Below, in pieces: positions 18,438 through 29,300 of a DNA stretch of 64,000 bases. Source of the stretch: Bacteroidota bacterium (GTDB lineage Bacteria > Bacteroidota > JABWAT01); assembly GCA_020161835.1 (NCBI GenBank), contig JAIUNL010000001.1:1-64000 (forward strand), written 5' to 3'. The notes under the pieces are model-generated. The model did no database searches. It saw nothing but the letters and a program-made list of their open reading frames with translations, and was not told where the DNA came from. The stretch's first letter is position 1. Each line of letters opens with the position of its first letter. A program made the position numbers and the translations under genes.

Positions 18438-21251
18438 ATGAACCGTTTTTCCCTAACCCTTCTATTTTTATGCGGATTTTTTGCAGGTTTTTCACAGACT
18501 CCGCCTTACCTCGACCCCAAACAACCCGTTGAAATCCGCGTTCAGGATCTGCTCGGACGAATGACTTTGGATGAAAAAATCGGTCAGATGATGCAAGTTG
18601 ATCATACCGGAATCACCGGTGCCAAACAGGATATTACCAAACTCAGCATCGGCTCAATTTTAAGCGGCGGTGACAATAAAACCGGATCAAATACCGTTCA
18701 GGATTGGGCGGATCTGGTAGATACACTTCAGGGCCGGGCGCTGAAATCCCGTTTGAAAATTCCCCTTTTGTATGGCATTGATGCCGTTCACGGTTTCAGC
18801 GGTGTTACCGGAACCACACTTTTCCCGCACAATATCGGGCTGGGTGCAACCCGTGATTCCGCTCTCGTAGCTCAGGTTGCCAGAATCACCGCCATCGAAG
18901 TAGCATCTACGGGAATCAACTGGACGTTTGCGCCATGCAACGCCGTCGTTCGTGATGAACGTTGGGGTCGGACTTACGAAGGATTCGGAGAAACGCCGGA
19001 ACTTGCCGTGATGTTTACCGCTGCCTCCGTTTTGGGTTATCAGGGAGATTCCCTTTCCGGCGAAACCAGTATCATCGCCAGCGCTAAGCACTTTTTAGGT
19101 GACGGGGGAACTTTTGGCGGTGACGATCAGGGAAATACAATCGCCGATGAAGTCACGATGAGAAAACTTTTTCTTCCAGGTTATATCAGTGCGGTAAAAT
19201 CAGGTTCCGGAACAATCATGGCGTCTTACAACAGCATAAACGGACTTAAAATGCACGCCAACAAATACTGGATGACCGACGTGCTGAAAACGGAATTGGG
19301 TTTTGACGGATTTATCATTTCGGATTGGGCTGCAGTTGATCAATTGCCCGGATCTTACTCCGAACAGGTGAAACAATCGATTAACGCCGGTGTGGATATG
19401 GTTATGCTTCCCTTCCGTTACAACGATTTTCTCGTCGCCATGAAATCTCTGGTTACCTCGGGTGAAATTCCCCAATCAAGAGTTGATGATGCAGTTACCC
19501 GAATTCTTCGCATCAAGTTCAGAAAGGGCGTTTTTGAAAAACCGTTTGCTAACCGGACGCTTCTGGCATCAGTCGGTTCAGCCGAACACCGGGCTGTAGC
19601 ACGGAAAGCAGTAAGTGAATCACTGGTTCTTCTGAAAAGAAAAGATGGCGTTCTGCCTATTTCAAAATCAGCAAAACGGGTTCTGGTTGCCGGTTCTCAC
19701 GCCAATGATATCGGACTTCAGTCGGGTGGCTGGTCAATCACCTGGCAGGGAAAACCCGGAGCCACGACTACCGGAACCACTATTTTGAACGGATTTAAAA
19801 AAGTGGCTCCGGCGGTTCAGTTTGATTATTCTGCTGCCGGTGAGTTCACCAATCCAGCCGATGCAGATTATTCTGTCGTGGTCATCGGTGAAACGCCCTA
19901 CGCTGAAGGACAGGGTGACAGGGCAACTCTTGAACTTCCCAAAACCGATGTTGAACTGCTTCGGAAAATGAAAAATCTGGGTCACCCGGTTGTCCTGATT
20001 CTGATTTCCGGCCGGCCGATGATCTTAACCAATGCCCTCCACTTTACAGACGCCATTATTGCTGCCTGGCTTCCCGGAACCGAAGGTGACGGCATTGCCG
20101 ATGTCCTTTTTGGCGATAAACAACCTCACGGACTCCTTCCCCACACCTGGCCGAAATCCATGAGTCAGATTCCGATCAATTTTGGCGATGAAAATTACCA
20201 TCCGTTATTTCCGTACGGCTACGGAATTCAGTCTTTTTCGGATTCGGACGTGGGTTCAGTTCCCGTTCTGCAAAGTACGATTGTTGCACCTGACGGATCC
20301 CACATTGAACTGACTTTTAACAAGGAAATGAAAGATCCGGCCGGATCAGAATCGTCTTTCCGGCTGGCTGCAGATCTTGATCTTTTTGAGGAACCTTTCG
20401 CAGTTTCATTAAAACCCGGTGATTCAACCACACTTGTCGTTAATCTGGGAAGAACACTCGACCGGAAAAACGTGGTTACCATCAGTTATCTCTCCGGAAG
20501 CCTGCAATCAAAAGATGGCGGGATGGTTTCTCCCTTTTCCAATGAAGAAGCTGTGAATTGGATTGTGCCGGCAGCTATTGAAGTCCCCGCCCGAATCGGT
20601 GCGGAAAAATTCAGTGATATGTCGGGTGTGGAAATTGAACCATCAGATGAACCGGACGGCGGATTTAACCTGACGTCAATTGATGATGGTGATTGGATGG
20701 AATACCGGATTTCCTCACCTGTCACTGCCCAAAAATTTATCTATCTCAGGATTTCGTCAGCCAGCATTGCAGGAAGTGTGACCTTTTCAATCGGAACCAA
20801 AAATCTCGGAACCCGTTCTCTCCCGGTAACCGGTAGCTGGACAACCTGGACGACCGTTAAACAGCTGATCGGGGTTTATGCCGGCGAACAAACTTTCAAA
20901 ATTGCAGCCGGAAAAGGCGGATTTAAACTTCACTGGCTTTCCATTGAAAATACCGGAGTTGGTGTTGAAGACAACCCGGAACAACCGAACCAAACCCGGT
21001 TGGAACAAAATTACCCGAATCCGTTCAACCCGACAACCGATATTACCTTTACCACGGCCACTTCCGGGCAGGTTACCCTGAAAGTGTTTAATCTGCTGGG
21101 ACAGGAAGTAAAAACTCTGGTTGATGAAATCAAACCGGCAGGAACCCAGACCGTCCGGCTGGATGGTTCTGATCTGAAAAGCGGGGTTTATTTCTGCCGG
21201 ATGACCGCAGGGAATTTTTCTCAAACCAGAAAAATCGTTTTGCTGAAATAA
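18438..21251 (+). CDS. GH3 beta-glucosidase-type enzyme with CBM6-like and T9SS domains
   Basis: The protein has 937 residues. Signal peptide 1-20, GH3 N-domain with KHFLGDGGTFGG and nucleophile D296 in GFDGFIISDWAAVD, then the GH3 C-domain (GETPYAEGQGDRATLELP). Residues 600-700 look like an Ig-like domain (IELTFNKEMKDP). A CBM6-like jelly roll follows at about 715-840 (VEIEPSDEPDGGFNLTSIDDGDWMEY), and the T9SS type A domain is 855-937 (RLEQNYPNPFNPTTDI). It is surface-exported. It would remove terminal glucose (or possibly xylose/mannose) from glucomannan oligosaccharides. It is divergent from the beta-mannosidase gene, each side with its own sigma-54-like promoter. Confidence 0.93.
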   Translation: MNRFSLTLLFLCGFFAGFSQTPPYLDPKQPVEIRVQDLLGRMTLDEKIGQMMQVDHTGITGAKQDITKLSIGSILSGGDNKTGSNTVQDWADLVDTLQGRALKSRLKIPLLYGIDAVHGFSGVTGTTLFPHNIGLGATRDSALVAQVARITAIEVASTGINWTFAPCNAVVRDERWGRTYEGFGETPELAVMFTAASVLGYQGDSLSGETSIIASAKHFLGDGGTFGGDDQGNTIADEVTMRKLFLPGYISAVKSGSGTIMASYNSINGLKMHANKYWMTDVLKTELGFDGFIISDWAAVDQLPGSYSEQVKQSINAGVDMVMLPFRYNDFLVAMKSLVTSGEIPQSRVDDAVTRILRIKFRKGVFEKPFANRTLLASVGSAEHRAVARKAVSESLVLLKRKDGVLPISKSAKRVLVAGSHANDIGLQSGGWSITWQGKPGATTTGTTILNGFKKVAPAVQFDYSAAGEFTNPADADYSVVVIGETPYAEGQGDRATLELPKTDVELLRKMKNLGHPVVLILISGRPMILTNALHFTDAIIAAWLPGTEGDGIADVLFGDKQPHGLLPHTWPKSMSQIPINFGDENYHPLFPYGYGIQSFSDSDVGSVPVLQSTIVAPDGSHIELTFNKEMKDPAGSESSFRLAADLDLFEEPFAVSLKPGDSTTLVVNLGRTLDRKNVVTISYLSGSLQSKDGGMVSPFSNEEAVNWIVPAAIEVPARIGAEKFSDMSGVEIEPSDEPDGGFNLTSIDDGDWMEYRISSPVTAQKFIYLRISSASIAGSVTFSIGTKNLGTRSLPVTGSWTTWTTVKQLIGVYAGEQTFKIAAGKGGFKLHWLSIENTGVGVEDNPEQPNQTRLEQNYPNPFNPTTDITFTTATSGQVTLKVFNLLGQEVKTLVDEIKPAGTQTVRLDGSDLKSGVYFCRMTAGNFSQTRKIVLLK

Positions 21252-21654
21252 GGGGGGTAGATTTCACCGCAGAGACGCCGGGATCACAGAGCGGGGGGAT
21301 GTTTTTTTATTGAAAATGGATTTTGTAGGGGCGACCGGCTGTCAATGACCCGCGGCAAAGCCTTGGGGTCGCCTTTTTTTATGTTAACGATTGTTTTCTA
21401 CCACAGAAAACGCAGAAAATACAGAAAAATAAATTTGTATTTTATCCCGAAAGTGTTTGGGATCTTCGCTTCGCTCGATTTATCCTTGAACATTTTAACT
21501 TTAATCTTTTCCTTTTCCCCTTTCTGTGTGTTCTGTGATTTCTGTGGTTAAATATCCCACCGCCCATGCTGAGTTAATCTGTACTCTATAATTCGTCCAG
21601 CAAAAAAAATCAGGATCCACAAAAATCCCATTCCGGACGAAACGGGAAAAATCC
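21252..21654. repeat. Gene-free convergent region with imperfect inverted repeats
   Basis: Around 21398-21425 the sequence ACCACAGAAAACGCAGAAAA recurs inverted at 21522-21550 (TTCTGTGTGTTCTGTGATTTC). GGCGACCGG and a TTGCCGCGGG-like tract lie at 21330-21370. The region separates two converging genes and could terminate both. No coding sequence is supported. Confidence 0.5.
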
Positions 21655-23340
21655 TCATCTCACCAAAATAATTTTCTGAATTGCTGTTGAGGTTCCTCCT
21701 TCAACACGGACGAAATAAAGTCCGGAAGACCAGGATGCCCCGTTGAGAATCACCTCGTTTTCACCGGCAGCAAACCGTTTCAACCCCAACTCCTGAATCG
21801 TTCTGCCAAGGATATCCGAAATGGTAACTTTTAAATCCTGAGAGGTTGGCGAAGAGATAACCAGTTTCGTGCCCGGATTAAACGGATTCGGGTAATTTTT
21901 AAGCCTGATTTCAGAAGGAACTGAAGGCGGTAACTCAACTGAAGAATAATTTTTCCAGTCGGGGAGATCTTCAGCGTTCATGATCAGCGGATGTGAATAA
22001 ACGGCTTTAACTTCTGAAATGGGAATTTTCCTGATAAAATCACCCGACCACAATGAAAAATACGACCACCACGTTCCGTAAGCCGGAATTTTCGCCGGAA
22101 CCGGCAACGTCCCCGATTCCGAAAGGGTAACAAGTTTTTTTCCGTTGAAATGAACAAAGGTTTCATCCCACTGTCCGCTCATCGGTGAGCCTTTGTCGGT
22201 ATAAATATCATGAGAAACGATATCCACAAACTCATCACCCGGATACCAGCTCTGATCACCAGTCGTGTACACCCAGATCAGATTGTGAATACCGTGATGA
22301 TCACGAAGCCGGCTCACCATCAGCCGCCACAATTCAATAAAAGGCTGACTTCCCTTTGCTCCCCACCAGAACCAACCGCCGGCAGCTTCATGAAGAGGCC
22401 GCCACAAAACGGGAATTCCTGCTGCCTGGAATTTCTTCAATTGCACAGCAATGGCATCCATATCCCTGAGCAGTAACTGATAACGAGATCCACCCGGATC
22501 TGCAAGTACGGCTTTGATATCGAACGTGGTTGCCCGGGTGTAAAATCCGCTCCACCAGAGTTTATCAGGGGGCAGATTGATCAGGTCTGTAGGTGCATTC
22601 CAATGCCACGAAATACTCACAAGTCCGTTGGTGCGTTTTGCCCATGCAATCATTTTTTCGGTGTTTCCGGTCGGATTTGCACCAAACTGGATCCGTGATG
22701 GAGAATAATCCATAAAATCAAAATGTCCGACAGCCGGGGTTTTGCCGGTGACAGATTTCACGTAATCCAGATCGCCTTCATCCTGCTGTCCGGAAAGGAT
22801 TTTCTTGCCGTAATTGGCACGGAGAAACCGGTGAAGCGAACGGGTTTGGCTGGATGCCTTTCCATCAATCAAAGTATCAGGAACCGGTAAAAGTTCGGGA
22901 ATAGTTGCCGTTTCGAATAACACATAATCGACATCAAACCAACCCCATCCCTTTTTCACAACAACTGTATTGTCACCGGTTTTCAGTTCAACTTTTCCCA
23001 TTCCTGCTTTTGAAAATGTTTTACCGGTTTCAGGTAACATGCCCGATGATTTTATGCCGTTGATTTCAACCTCGTATCCTTTTGCACCACCCGGTGTTGC
23101 AAATCCGAGAAAAGCAGAAAAAAGTCCTGCTGTTGCTGAAAAAGTAAGTTCGATTCTGCTCCCATCTGAAGTCAGGCCGGTGACATATCCGGTTCCTGAA
23201 TAGCCGGGATTTGTTGTTGATTTTTGGACGGAAGTTAATTTTCCCGATTCTGCTTCCAGCAAATAAGGTTGAGCATGACCCGTTTGCGAAGAAAGCACAA
23301 AAAGAGAAGCAAGAAAATGTGTTAAACCGATGGATTTCAT
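21655..23340 (-). CDS. CBM35-GH26 beta-mannanase with T9SS sorting domain
   Basis: A 561-residue secreted enzyme. Signal peptide 1-23, CBM35 at about 25-145 (LLEAESGKL through GWGWFDVDYVLFE), and GH26 at 160-470. The acid/base is E318 (LWRPLHEAAGGWFWWG) and the nucleophile E408 (LVTLSESG). The T9SS domain spans 485-561 (RLKNYPNPFNPGTKL). It is expected to cut beta-1,4-mannan at the cell surface, with CBM35 binding mannan or galactosyl side chains. It is the last gene of a three-gene operon; only 5 bases separate it from the GH26 gene upstream. Confidence 0.95.
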   Translation of the reverse strand: MKSIGLTHFLASLFVLSSQTGHAQPYLLEAESGKLTSVQKSTTNPGYSGTGYVTGLTSDGSRIELTFSATAGLFSAFLGFATPGGAKGYEVEINGIKSSGMLPETGKTFSKAGMGKVELKTGDNTVVVKKGWGWFDVDYVLFETATIPELLPVPDTLIDGKASSQTRSLHRFLRANYGKKILSGQQDEGDLDYVKSVTGKTPAVGHFDFMDYSPSRIQFGANPTGNTEKMIAWAKRTNGLVSISWHWNAPTDLINLPPDKLWWSGFYTRATTFDIKAVLADPGGSRYQLLLRDMDAIAVQLKKFQAAGIPVLWRPLHEAAGGWFWWGAKGSQPFIELWRLMVSRLRDHHGIHNLIWVYTTGDQSWYPGDEFVDIVSHDIYTDKGSPMSGQWDETFVHFNGKKLVTLSESGTLPVPAKIPAYGTWWSYFSLWSGDFIRKIPISEVKAVYSHPLIMNAEDLPDWKNYSSVELPPSVPSEIRLKNYPNPFNPGTKLVISSPTSQDLKVTISDILGRTIQELGLKRFAAGENEVILNGASWSSGLYFVRVEGGTSTAIQKIILVR

Positions 23341-23345
23341 TTCAC

Positions 23346-24497
23346 TTATTTCAATTTATTAAAATCAGAGAGTTCATCAGAAAAGAGAATGAACGGATCA
23401 TTTTTGAATTTGATAAAATCTGCTTCTTCCGGGTGACCTTTATATGGCGTGTAATAATGATCTGGCTGAAGAAGTGCTTTGGTGCGGTTTCTCCAAACCA
23501 TTGAATACACCATTCTTTTGGTTTTCTCGTTTGCAGCAAGTCCTTTCAAAAGAATTCCCGTGTACCAGTTCTTGATTTTTACGGTTTCATTTCCGGTTTC
23601 TGTGAGGGCGGTGAGCTTGTTTTTTCTGACGCCGATATCAGAAAGTACAGATAAGCTGGTAATCAGGTTTTCAACACATTTGTCCATTGGGGTATTGTTG
23701 TACGGATGTCCAACATCCCAATAATTATCCAGCCCGAGAATATCGACATATTCATCACCCGGGTAAGCATAAAAATAATCTGACTCAAAGGTTTCAATCT
23801 GGGTTCTGCTGCGGTCAGGAGAAATCGCATACAAAAGCTGGTGAATATTTTTTTCATCACGAAGATATCTCACGGTGAACTGCCACAACTGAACATACTG
23901 ATCAGGCGTACAGTTTTTTTGTCCCCACCAGAACCACTCACCGTTGTGTTCATGCCACGGACGGAAAATGATGGGAATCGGGTTACCGTTTTTATCCTTC
24001 AGACTCAAAATGAAAGCTGCCAGACGATCGAGCCGTTCGGCTAGAAGCTGGTGTTTGGGTGCGCCGGGAAGCAGTTGCTCGACGGTGTTCTGATCGGGAG
24101 CCGTTGCTTTTTCATAAATGGGATTTTTAATATGCCAGCTCAGCGTGATAACAGAACCTATTTCATTACCGAACTGAATCCATTTTCTGATGCTGTCACC
24201 GGGAACGCCGTCAATGTTATGGGTGGCGCCGGCAATTTCGAGAAAACCAAAATCCCAGCCGAAAAGACCGGGATACGAACCAGTCACGTCTTTCACATCC
24301 GACCGGTTAAATCCTTCTGACCAGGTGTAGCCATAAGCCAGATCATCCTGATGACCGAACAGACTTCCCTTTCCGGTTAGATTTTGAAGTTTCTGGAAAA
24401 GTGCTTTGGTTTCCTTCGTTGCATCCGGATCGATTTGAGCGAAAGAATTCCCTGCTGAAAGGGAAAAAATGGAAAGCAGAATAAAGAGTTTTTTCAT
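23346..24497 (-). CDS. GH26 beta-mannanase, exported, no sorting domain
   Basis: The protein has 383 residues with a signal peptide (1-20) and a single GH26 barrel. Acid/base E183 (FRPWHEHNGEWFWWG) and nucleophile E300 (LTALTETG) are present, along with GSLFGHQDDLAYG at the N-terminal edge. Without lipobox or T9SS domain it is probably periplasmic, acting on imported oligosaccharides; an exo-acting mannobiohydrolase is possible but not shown. It is the middle gene of the operon with the CBM35-metallo-hydrolase and CBM35-GH26 genes. It is closely similar to the lipoprotein at 35990-37114. Confidence 0.94.
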   Translation of the reverse strand: MKKLFILLSIFSLSAGNSFAQIDPDATKETKALFQKLQNLTGKGSLFGHQDDLAYGYTWSEGFNRSDVKDVTGSYPGLFGWDFGFLEIAGATHNIDGVPGDSIRKWIQFGNEIGSVITLSWHIKNPIYEKATAPDQNTVEQLLPGAPKHQLLAERLDRLAAFILSLKDKNGNPIPIIFRPWHEHNGEWFWWGQKNCTPDQYVQLWQFTVRYLRDEKNIHQLLYAISPDRSRTQIETFESDYFYAYPGDEYVDILGLDNYWDVGHPYNNTPMDKCVENLITSLSVLSDIGVRKNKLTALTETGNETVKIKNWYTGILLKGLAANEKTKRMVYSMVWRNRTKALLQPDHYYTPYKGHPEEADFIKFKNDPFILFSDELSDFNKLK

Positions 24498-24512
24498 GGA
24501 TTTGTTCTCATT

Positions 24513-25979
24513 TTATTTTAAAAGTTCAAGGTTTTCATTGGTCTGATGAGTTTCATAAGTCCAGTCCTGACCGCTTCTGACTTTGATCACAATGGTGCCA
24601 ACTTCAAGGGCAGGCAGGGATTCCAGATACCGGCTTTTCGATTTCCGCCACCAGGATTCTGTTTCTTCACGAAACCAGAGCATGTAGGCACTACGGGCAT
24701 AAATGGCTTCCTGCGCCTGAATCAGAACGAGAACCGGGTCCAGTTTTCGCAAATAGTTAACATCGACTGATCCGTGAAAATGGTGATTGGCCATAAAAAC
24801 ATCGGTCCGGATATCATCGGGGAAACGGTCCAGCATGAGTTGCTGATTCAGTCCGTAGGTATCGGCGCCATGCGTGTAAGAGAATCCGTTATAGGTCAGT
24901 TTGAAGGAAAGAGATTTGGTGTTTTCTTCCGTTCCGTCTTCACTGCAGTTCAGGATTTTGAGTGAGGCCCCTTCAAACGGCAAAACAGTTCCGGTTTTGT
25001 AAGTTGAATAATCGATAAACTGATCCACCTGAAACAGATTTCTGATTTTTTCACCACGGTCCCCACTGTCATGATCATCGTGATAATGAGTAATCAGCAG
25101 ATAATCTATTTTGGTAATTTTTTCCCGCTGAAGAAACGGAATCAGAATCTGATCACGAACCCAGTCTTTTCCGGTATCCACCATCATGATTTTGCCTGTC
25201 GGAAGGCGGATGATAACCGATGAACCATGTTCCACATCGGGCGCAACAATGACGAGCGGAGAAAAAACAGGTTTTTCGGAAACCTTAAATTCTGATTTCA
25301 GTGTATCTGCAGAGTCAAAAACCAACTGAAGCGTATGACTTCCTGATATAAGATTTGAAAGCTTTTCTATTTCAAGGATGGATTGGTAAGCGTCTTCCTG
25401 ATGCGGGTAAATGGTCGTTTTAAGTTCCGTCTTTTTCCCATCCAGTAAAACAGAATTCAGCTTTTTCCCGTAGGCATTCCACTTGAAATGAAGGTCACGG
25501 AGTTGTGTCGAGAGAACGTGATTCCGGATGGGTACGAGTTCGGGTTTCAGGTTAACTGGCTCGGTTTCAAGATAATCAATATCCATGTAGCCCCAGCTTT
25601 TGGAGATGGAAATGGTATTTTCTCCTTTGTCGAGGGAAACTGCTCTTTTTAAAGTTGTCCACTGATCACTGATCGGGAATCCGGTCGGAATGGTTCTTCC
25701 GTTTTTGATTATCAGCTGTTCTTTTTCTCCGCCAAAAGCACGAAAACGGACAATCAGATTAAACCAGCCGGATTTTTCTGCCGGAACTTTCCAGGTTACC
25801 GAACCCGAATCTTTCATCCGCAAAAACTGCTGTCCGGATGCTGCAGAATCCTGCATCAAAACCAGAAATCGGTTGGTACCGGATTCAGCTTCGAACCGGG
25901 GAATTGACTGTGCTGAAACAAGTGAAGCTGTGCATAGCAGAAAAAAGAGAATCTGTTTTTTCAATTTTATTCCAATCAA
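24513..25979 (-). CDS. Secreted CBM35-metallo-beta-lactamase-fold hybrid protein
   Basis: The protein has 488 residues. Signal peptide 1-24; CBM35 at about 28-138 (FEAESGT, SWGYMDIDYLE). A linker or Ig-like region at 145-235 follows, then a metallo-beta-lactamase domain at 240-470. Metal ligands look complete: THYHDDHDSG (H298, H300, D302, H303), HGAD (D373) and ANHHFHGS (H399-H402). The last motif resembles ComEC/Rec2-related hydrolases. It is the first gene of the mannanase operon, 15 bases before the GH26 gene, behind a sigma-54-like promoter. The substrate is unknown; the CBM and operon argue for a carbohydrate-linked role outside the cytoplasm. I know of no described function for this combination. 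Confidence 0.88.
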   Translation of the reverse strand: MIGIKLKKQILFFLLCTASLVSAQSIPRFEAESGTNRFLVLMQDSAASGQQFLRMKDSGSVTWKVPAEKSGWFNLIVRFRAFGGEKEQLIIKNGRTIPTGFPISDQWTTLKRAVSLDKGENTISISKSWGYMDIDYLETEPVNLKPELVPIRNHVLSTQLRDLHFKWNAYGKKLNSVLLDGKKTELKTTIYPHQEDAYQSILEIEKLSNLISGSHTLQLVFDSADTLKSEFKVSEKPVFSPLVIVAPDVEHGSSVIIRLPTGKIMMVDTGKDWVRDQILIPFLQREKITKIDYLLITHYHDDHDSGDRGEKIRNLFQVDQFIDYSTYKTGTVLPFEGASLKILNCSEDGTEENTKSLSFKLTYNGFSYTHGADTYGLNQQLMLDRFPDDIRTDVFMANHHFHGSVDVNYLRKLDPVLVLIQAQEAIYARSAYMLWFREETESWWRKSKSRYLESLPALEVGTIVIKVRSGQDWTYETHQTNENLELLK

Positions 25980-26026
25980 TAAATGAATCTATATAAAATG
26001 CCGTTCTGAGAATCATTTTATTGCAG

Positions 26027-26043
26027 AGTAAGAATCGTGCCAA
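26027..26043 (-). promoter_or_regulatory. Candidate sigma-54 promoter of the three-gene mannanase operon
   Basis: On the minus strand TTGGCACGATTCTTACT has a perfect -24 half including the trailing G. The -12 half reads TTAC instead of TTGC. The transcript would start about 38 bases before the first ATG. Confidence 0.55.
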
Positions 26044-26079
26044 ATTCTGAGTTTGATTTTTAGGGAAATGAAATGGGGG

Positions 26080-26330
26080 AGAGGGTAAGGGATGTTTTGA
26101 AAGGGAAATACTGGATGAGCTTCGCAGAACTTCGTTAGCCGGATCAAGTCCGGAATGACAACAAATGTAATTACAACCAATTAGTAAGAGTTGTCATTCC
26201 CGCGAAGGCGGGAATCCAGCTGTCGATGTATTGGCAGATTAACGAAGTTCTGCGAAGTCCAACCATGCCTTCAATACTGGATCCCTGCCTTCGCGGGGAT
26301 GACAGCGGGCGTCGCCAACAACAGGGAATT
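26080..26330. repeat. REP-like palindromes upstream of the mannanase operon
   Basis: The stretch holds GTCATTCCCGCGAAGGCGGGAATCC (26193 onward) and GATCCCTGCCTTCGCGGGGATGACAG (26279 onward). It also has two CGAAGTTCTGCGAAG-like arms in opposite orientation (26118 and 26236). No gene is supported between 26044 and 26364. Confidence 0.6.
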
Positions 26331-26364
26331 TACTTTCACGGATTAAAACCGAAACCTGAAAAAC

Positions 26365-29300
26365 TTATTTTACAAGAATCAGCTTCTTCGTTTGAACAAA
26401 ACTACCGGCTTCGATGCGGTAAAAATAAACCCCGGAGGATAAATGCCCGGCATTGAAGGTTACCTGATAGCGACCTGCCGGCTTCATTTCATTGACCAGG
26501 GTTGCAACTTCCCGCCCAATCACATCATAAATCTTCAGTTTGGTCATGCTGTTGACCGGTAACTGGTAATTGATGACCGTAGCCGGATTAAATGGATTCG
26601 GATAGTTCTGGGAAAGTGAAAATGAAACCGGTTTTACACCGGCGTTATTTTCTTCAATCCCGGTTGATGTCAAAGTAAAGGAATAAACATCTGTGCTCTT
26701 TAACTCATTGGTAGTTGTAAGCAATAAAGTATCCCCCTCACCTATAAACCTGCCGTTTGTATTGTAAAAAGTTGAATCTTCAAGCGTATTGTTGAACAAC
26801 TGAAAAGTAATGACAGTGGATCCATCAGGCAATTCCTCGTAAAGGATGATTCTATCACCGGCGGAATAAATGCCTTTTGCCGGCTGTTTATTTTTCCATA
26901 TTTTGGTGACATCTGAAGCACCAAATTTTACTTCCGCAATACGACCTGTTACCGGGTCAATTCTATTCGGTTCAAAAACCTTATAATTTACGTCAATTGC
27001 CGGTAGTTTAATGGATCCGGAGTTCCAAATGGGAATGTTTAACGCCTGTGATTTTGAAACCAAATTATTATAAAAAACAACCATATACTGTCGCGGATAA
27101 AACGTGCCCGGTTTTAATCCACCCTGACTGAATAGGTCAAATTCTAATTTATAAGGTGAAAGATTGGACACAGAATGCCAGGTAATTCCCTTTACTACAC
27201 CCTTTTCCGGGTTATTATAAATTCCGGCAACAGGGTTTTTCACATAAACCTGCAGACCCATTGTTCCTGAGGTCAAAGTACGTGGATTTCCGTCTGAGTC
27301 ATCATATAAATTCCGGAGCAAAACATAATCCTGCCCGTTTTTGGCATAGGTGTATATCCACGACGTATCTGATTGGTTTTTTGTTAAATTCTTAAGTACG
27401 AAGCCTGTTGTTTCCGTTGGAAAAACTTCATTCTGATCAAATGAATCGGTTAACCCGTTAAAATCATTGTCACGCTTATCCATTGAGCAATCCAGAAACT
27501 GAATCTGATACTCATCCCCGATTTCCAATGAATCTGAGTTTATAACATTGACGCCCAAAACAGCTTCTGTAAAACCCGGATTTTTTTTAACCGGTATAAA
27601 ATCAAAATTAGTGGAAATGGGTGGTAAAGAATCTCCGGCAAATACCCTTACCACATTCTGGTCAGTATATAAAAAACCAGTTGAATCCATCTCAATATAG
27701 ACAGTTGATTCCTGCGGACCCATGTTTTTAATCAAATCCCCCCGATCATAGGAGGTTACAGCATAATAATAGGGAACTCCATTTTTTACATTGTTATCAA
27801 TAAGGGAATGACTTAACCCTGTTTCATTTCCGAGGAAAAAAAGTTGCCCGTTTCCAAAATCTTTCGGGAAATATCCGAAAATACTGTCAATTTTATCAAA
27901 GACAGCAATTGGTTCTATCAGGTTTCCAGAGACATCTCTGAATGATGGAGTTTCTGATTTATAGACTTTATAACCTTCAAAATCATAAGCCCGGAGCCAG
28001 GGGTCATAGCTCTCCTCTGCAACATCATCCCACATAATCTTGATTGAATTTTTCCCGGAAACAGCAGTAACCGTTGGTTTTTCAGGTGGGAGGATAGCAT
28101 TGAAATTGGATTTGTAATATTCCTTGGCAAAATATTTATTCCGTAAAATATCCTGTTCATCATTAGCAAATATGAGTGCGACACTCATTCGCCCAACGTT
28201 ATTTGGTTTCAGGGGAAAATATCCGGTAGAGAATAAATAATCGTAGTCTGCCTGACCAATGGTAGAATTGTTAAAAACACCAGGCCTGGAAAACTCCCAC
28301 AGTTGCTCATCGTTACTGTAGGTTAACGCACTATATATATAGCTTCTTAACCCTGTTAGGCCAATCTGATCAGATTCATCAGAATCAGTTTGGTCAATAT
28401 TGGGTTCACCGGGTTGTGAACTTGTACCCGGAGTTGGAACCCCATCACCCTCTCCACTATCGTAGGTATTTGGTTTTCCATCAATACCTAAGTCATCAAA
28501 AGAATTATTCCAGTCGCCATCGTTATCAATTCCATCATCTTTCCGTTCATCAATCAGACGGTTGTTTTTTCCTTCACCGGTGAAATAGTCAATGGCCAGA
28601 TAATCCTGATTGTTATAATCAGACTTAATGTAGAGGAAGTAAGAAACGGAATCCTTCAGTACAGGATCATAAATCTTGGTACCATCACTCTCATCAATGA
28701 GTCCGTTCAGGTTATCATCAATTCCATTTCTGGGAATCTCAATCAACGGCGCATTGGGTTTTAAAATCAGGTTTGTTCCGTTGTGACTGATTTTTATCCC
28801 TTCGGCGGGCATAGTCTTAATTGTTCTTGGATAGGCAGAGTCATGATAATCGATGGTTACAATTTGAGCATCAACAGCGTAGAATAGGGTAAAATCATTT
28901 TCGGTGATGACCTTTCCGGTTCCGCCACCTGGAGTTCCCAGACTATTTGCATCGCCATCATTGTCAATTCCGTCTAACGGATTGCCTGGCGTTTCCAAAA
29001 GAGCAAATCCCATCCAGGGAACCGGAGTGTATCCGCCAACCCCAAGATTATCAAGGTCATAGCTGACAACAAACGCCTTTTCACGGTAGAAACGAAAAGC
29101 ATCATCACTATTATCAGAACCTCCGCCATTTAATAAATTGCCGTTGGCGGAACCAACGTTCATTCCGAAAACAGTTTTATTCAGATCCAGATTGCCTTTG
29201 TTTTTCAGGTCATAAATCCAAAAAATCATGTCCTCCAGATACGGATCAGACCATTGTAGTCCTCTGACTGAAAGTTCAAGACCCAATCCGCCACGGTCCG

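Noticed and set aside
20787..21224. A 145-residue minus-strand frame opposite the GH3 C-terminus
   Set aside because: Shadow of the CBM6/T9SS region; no start signal or domain.
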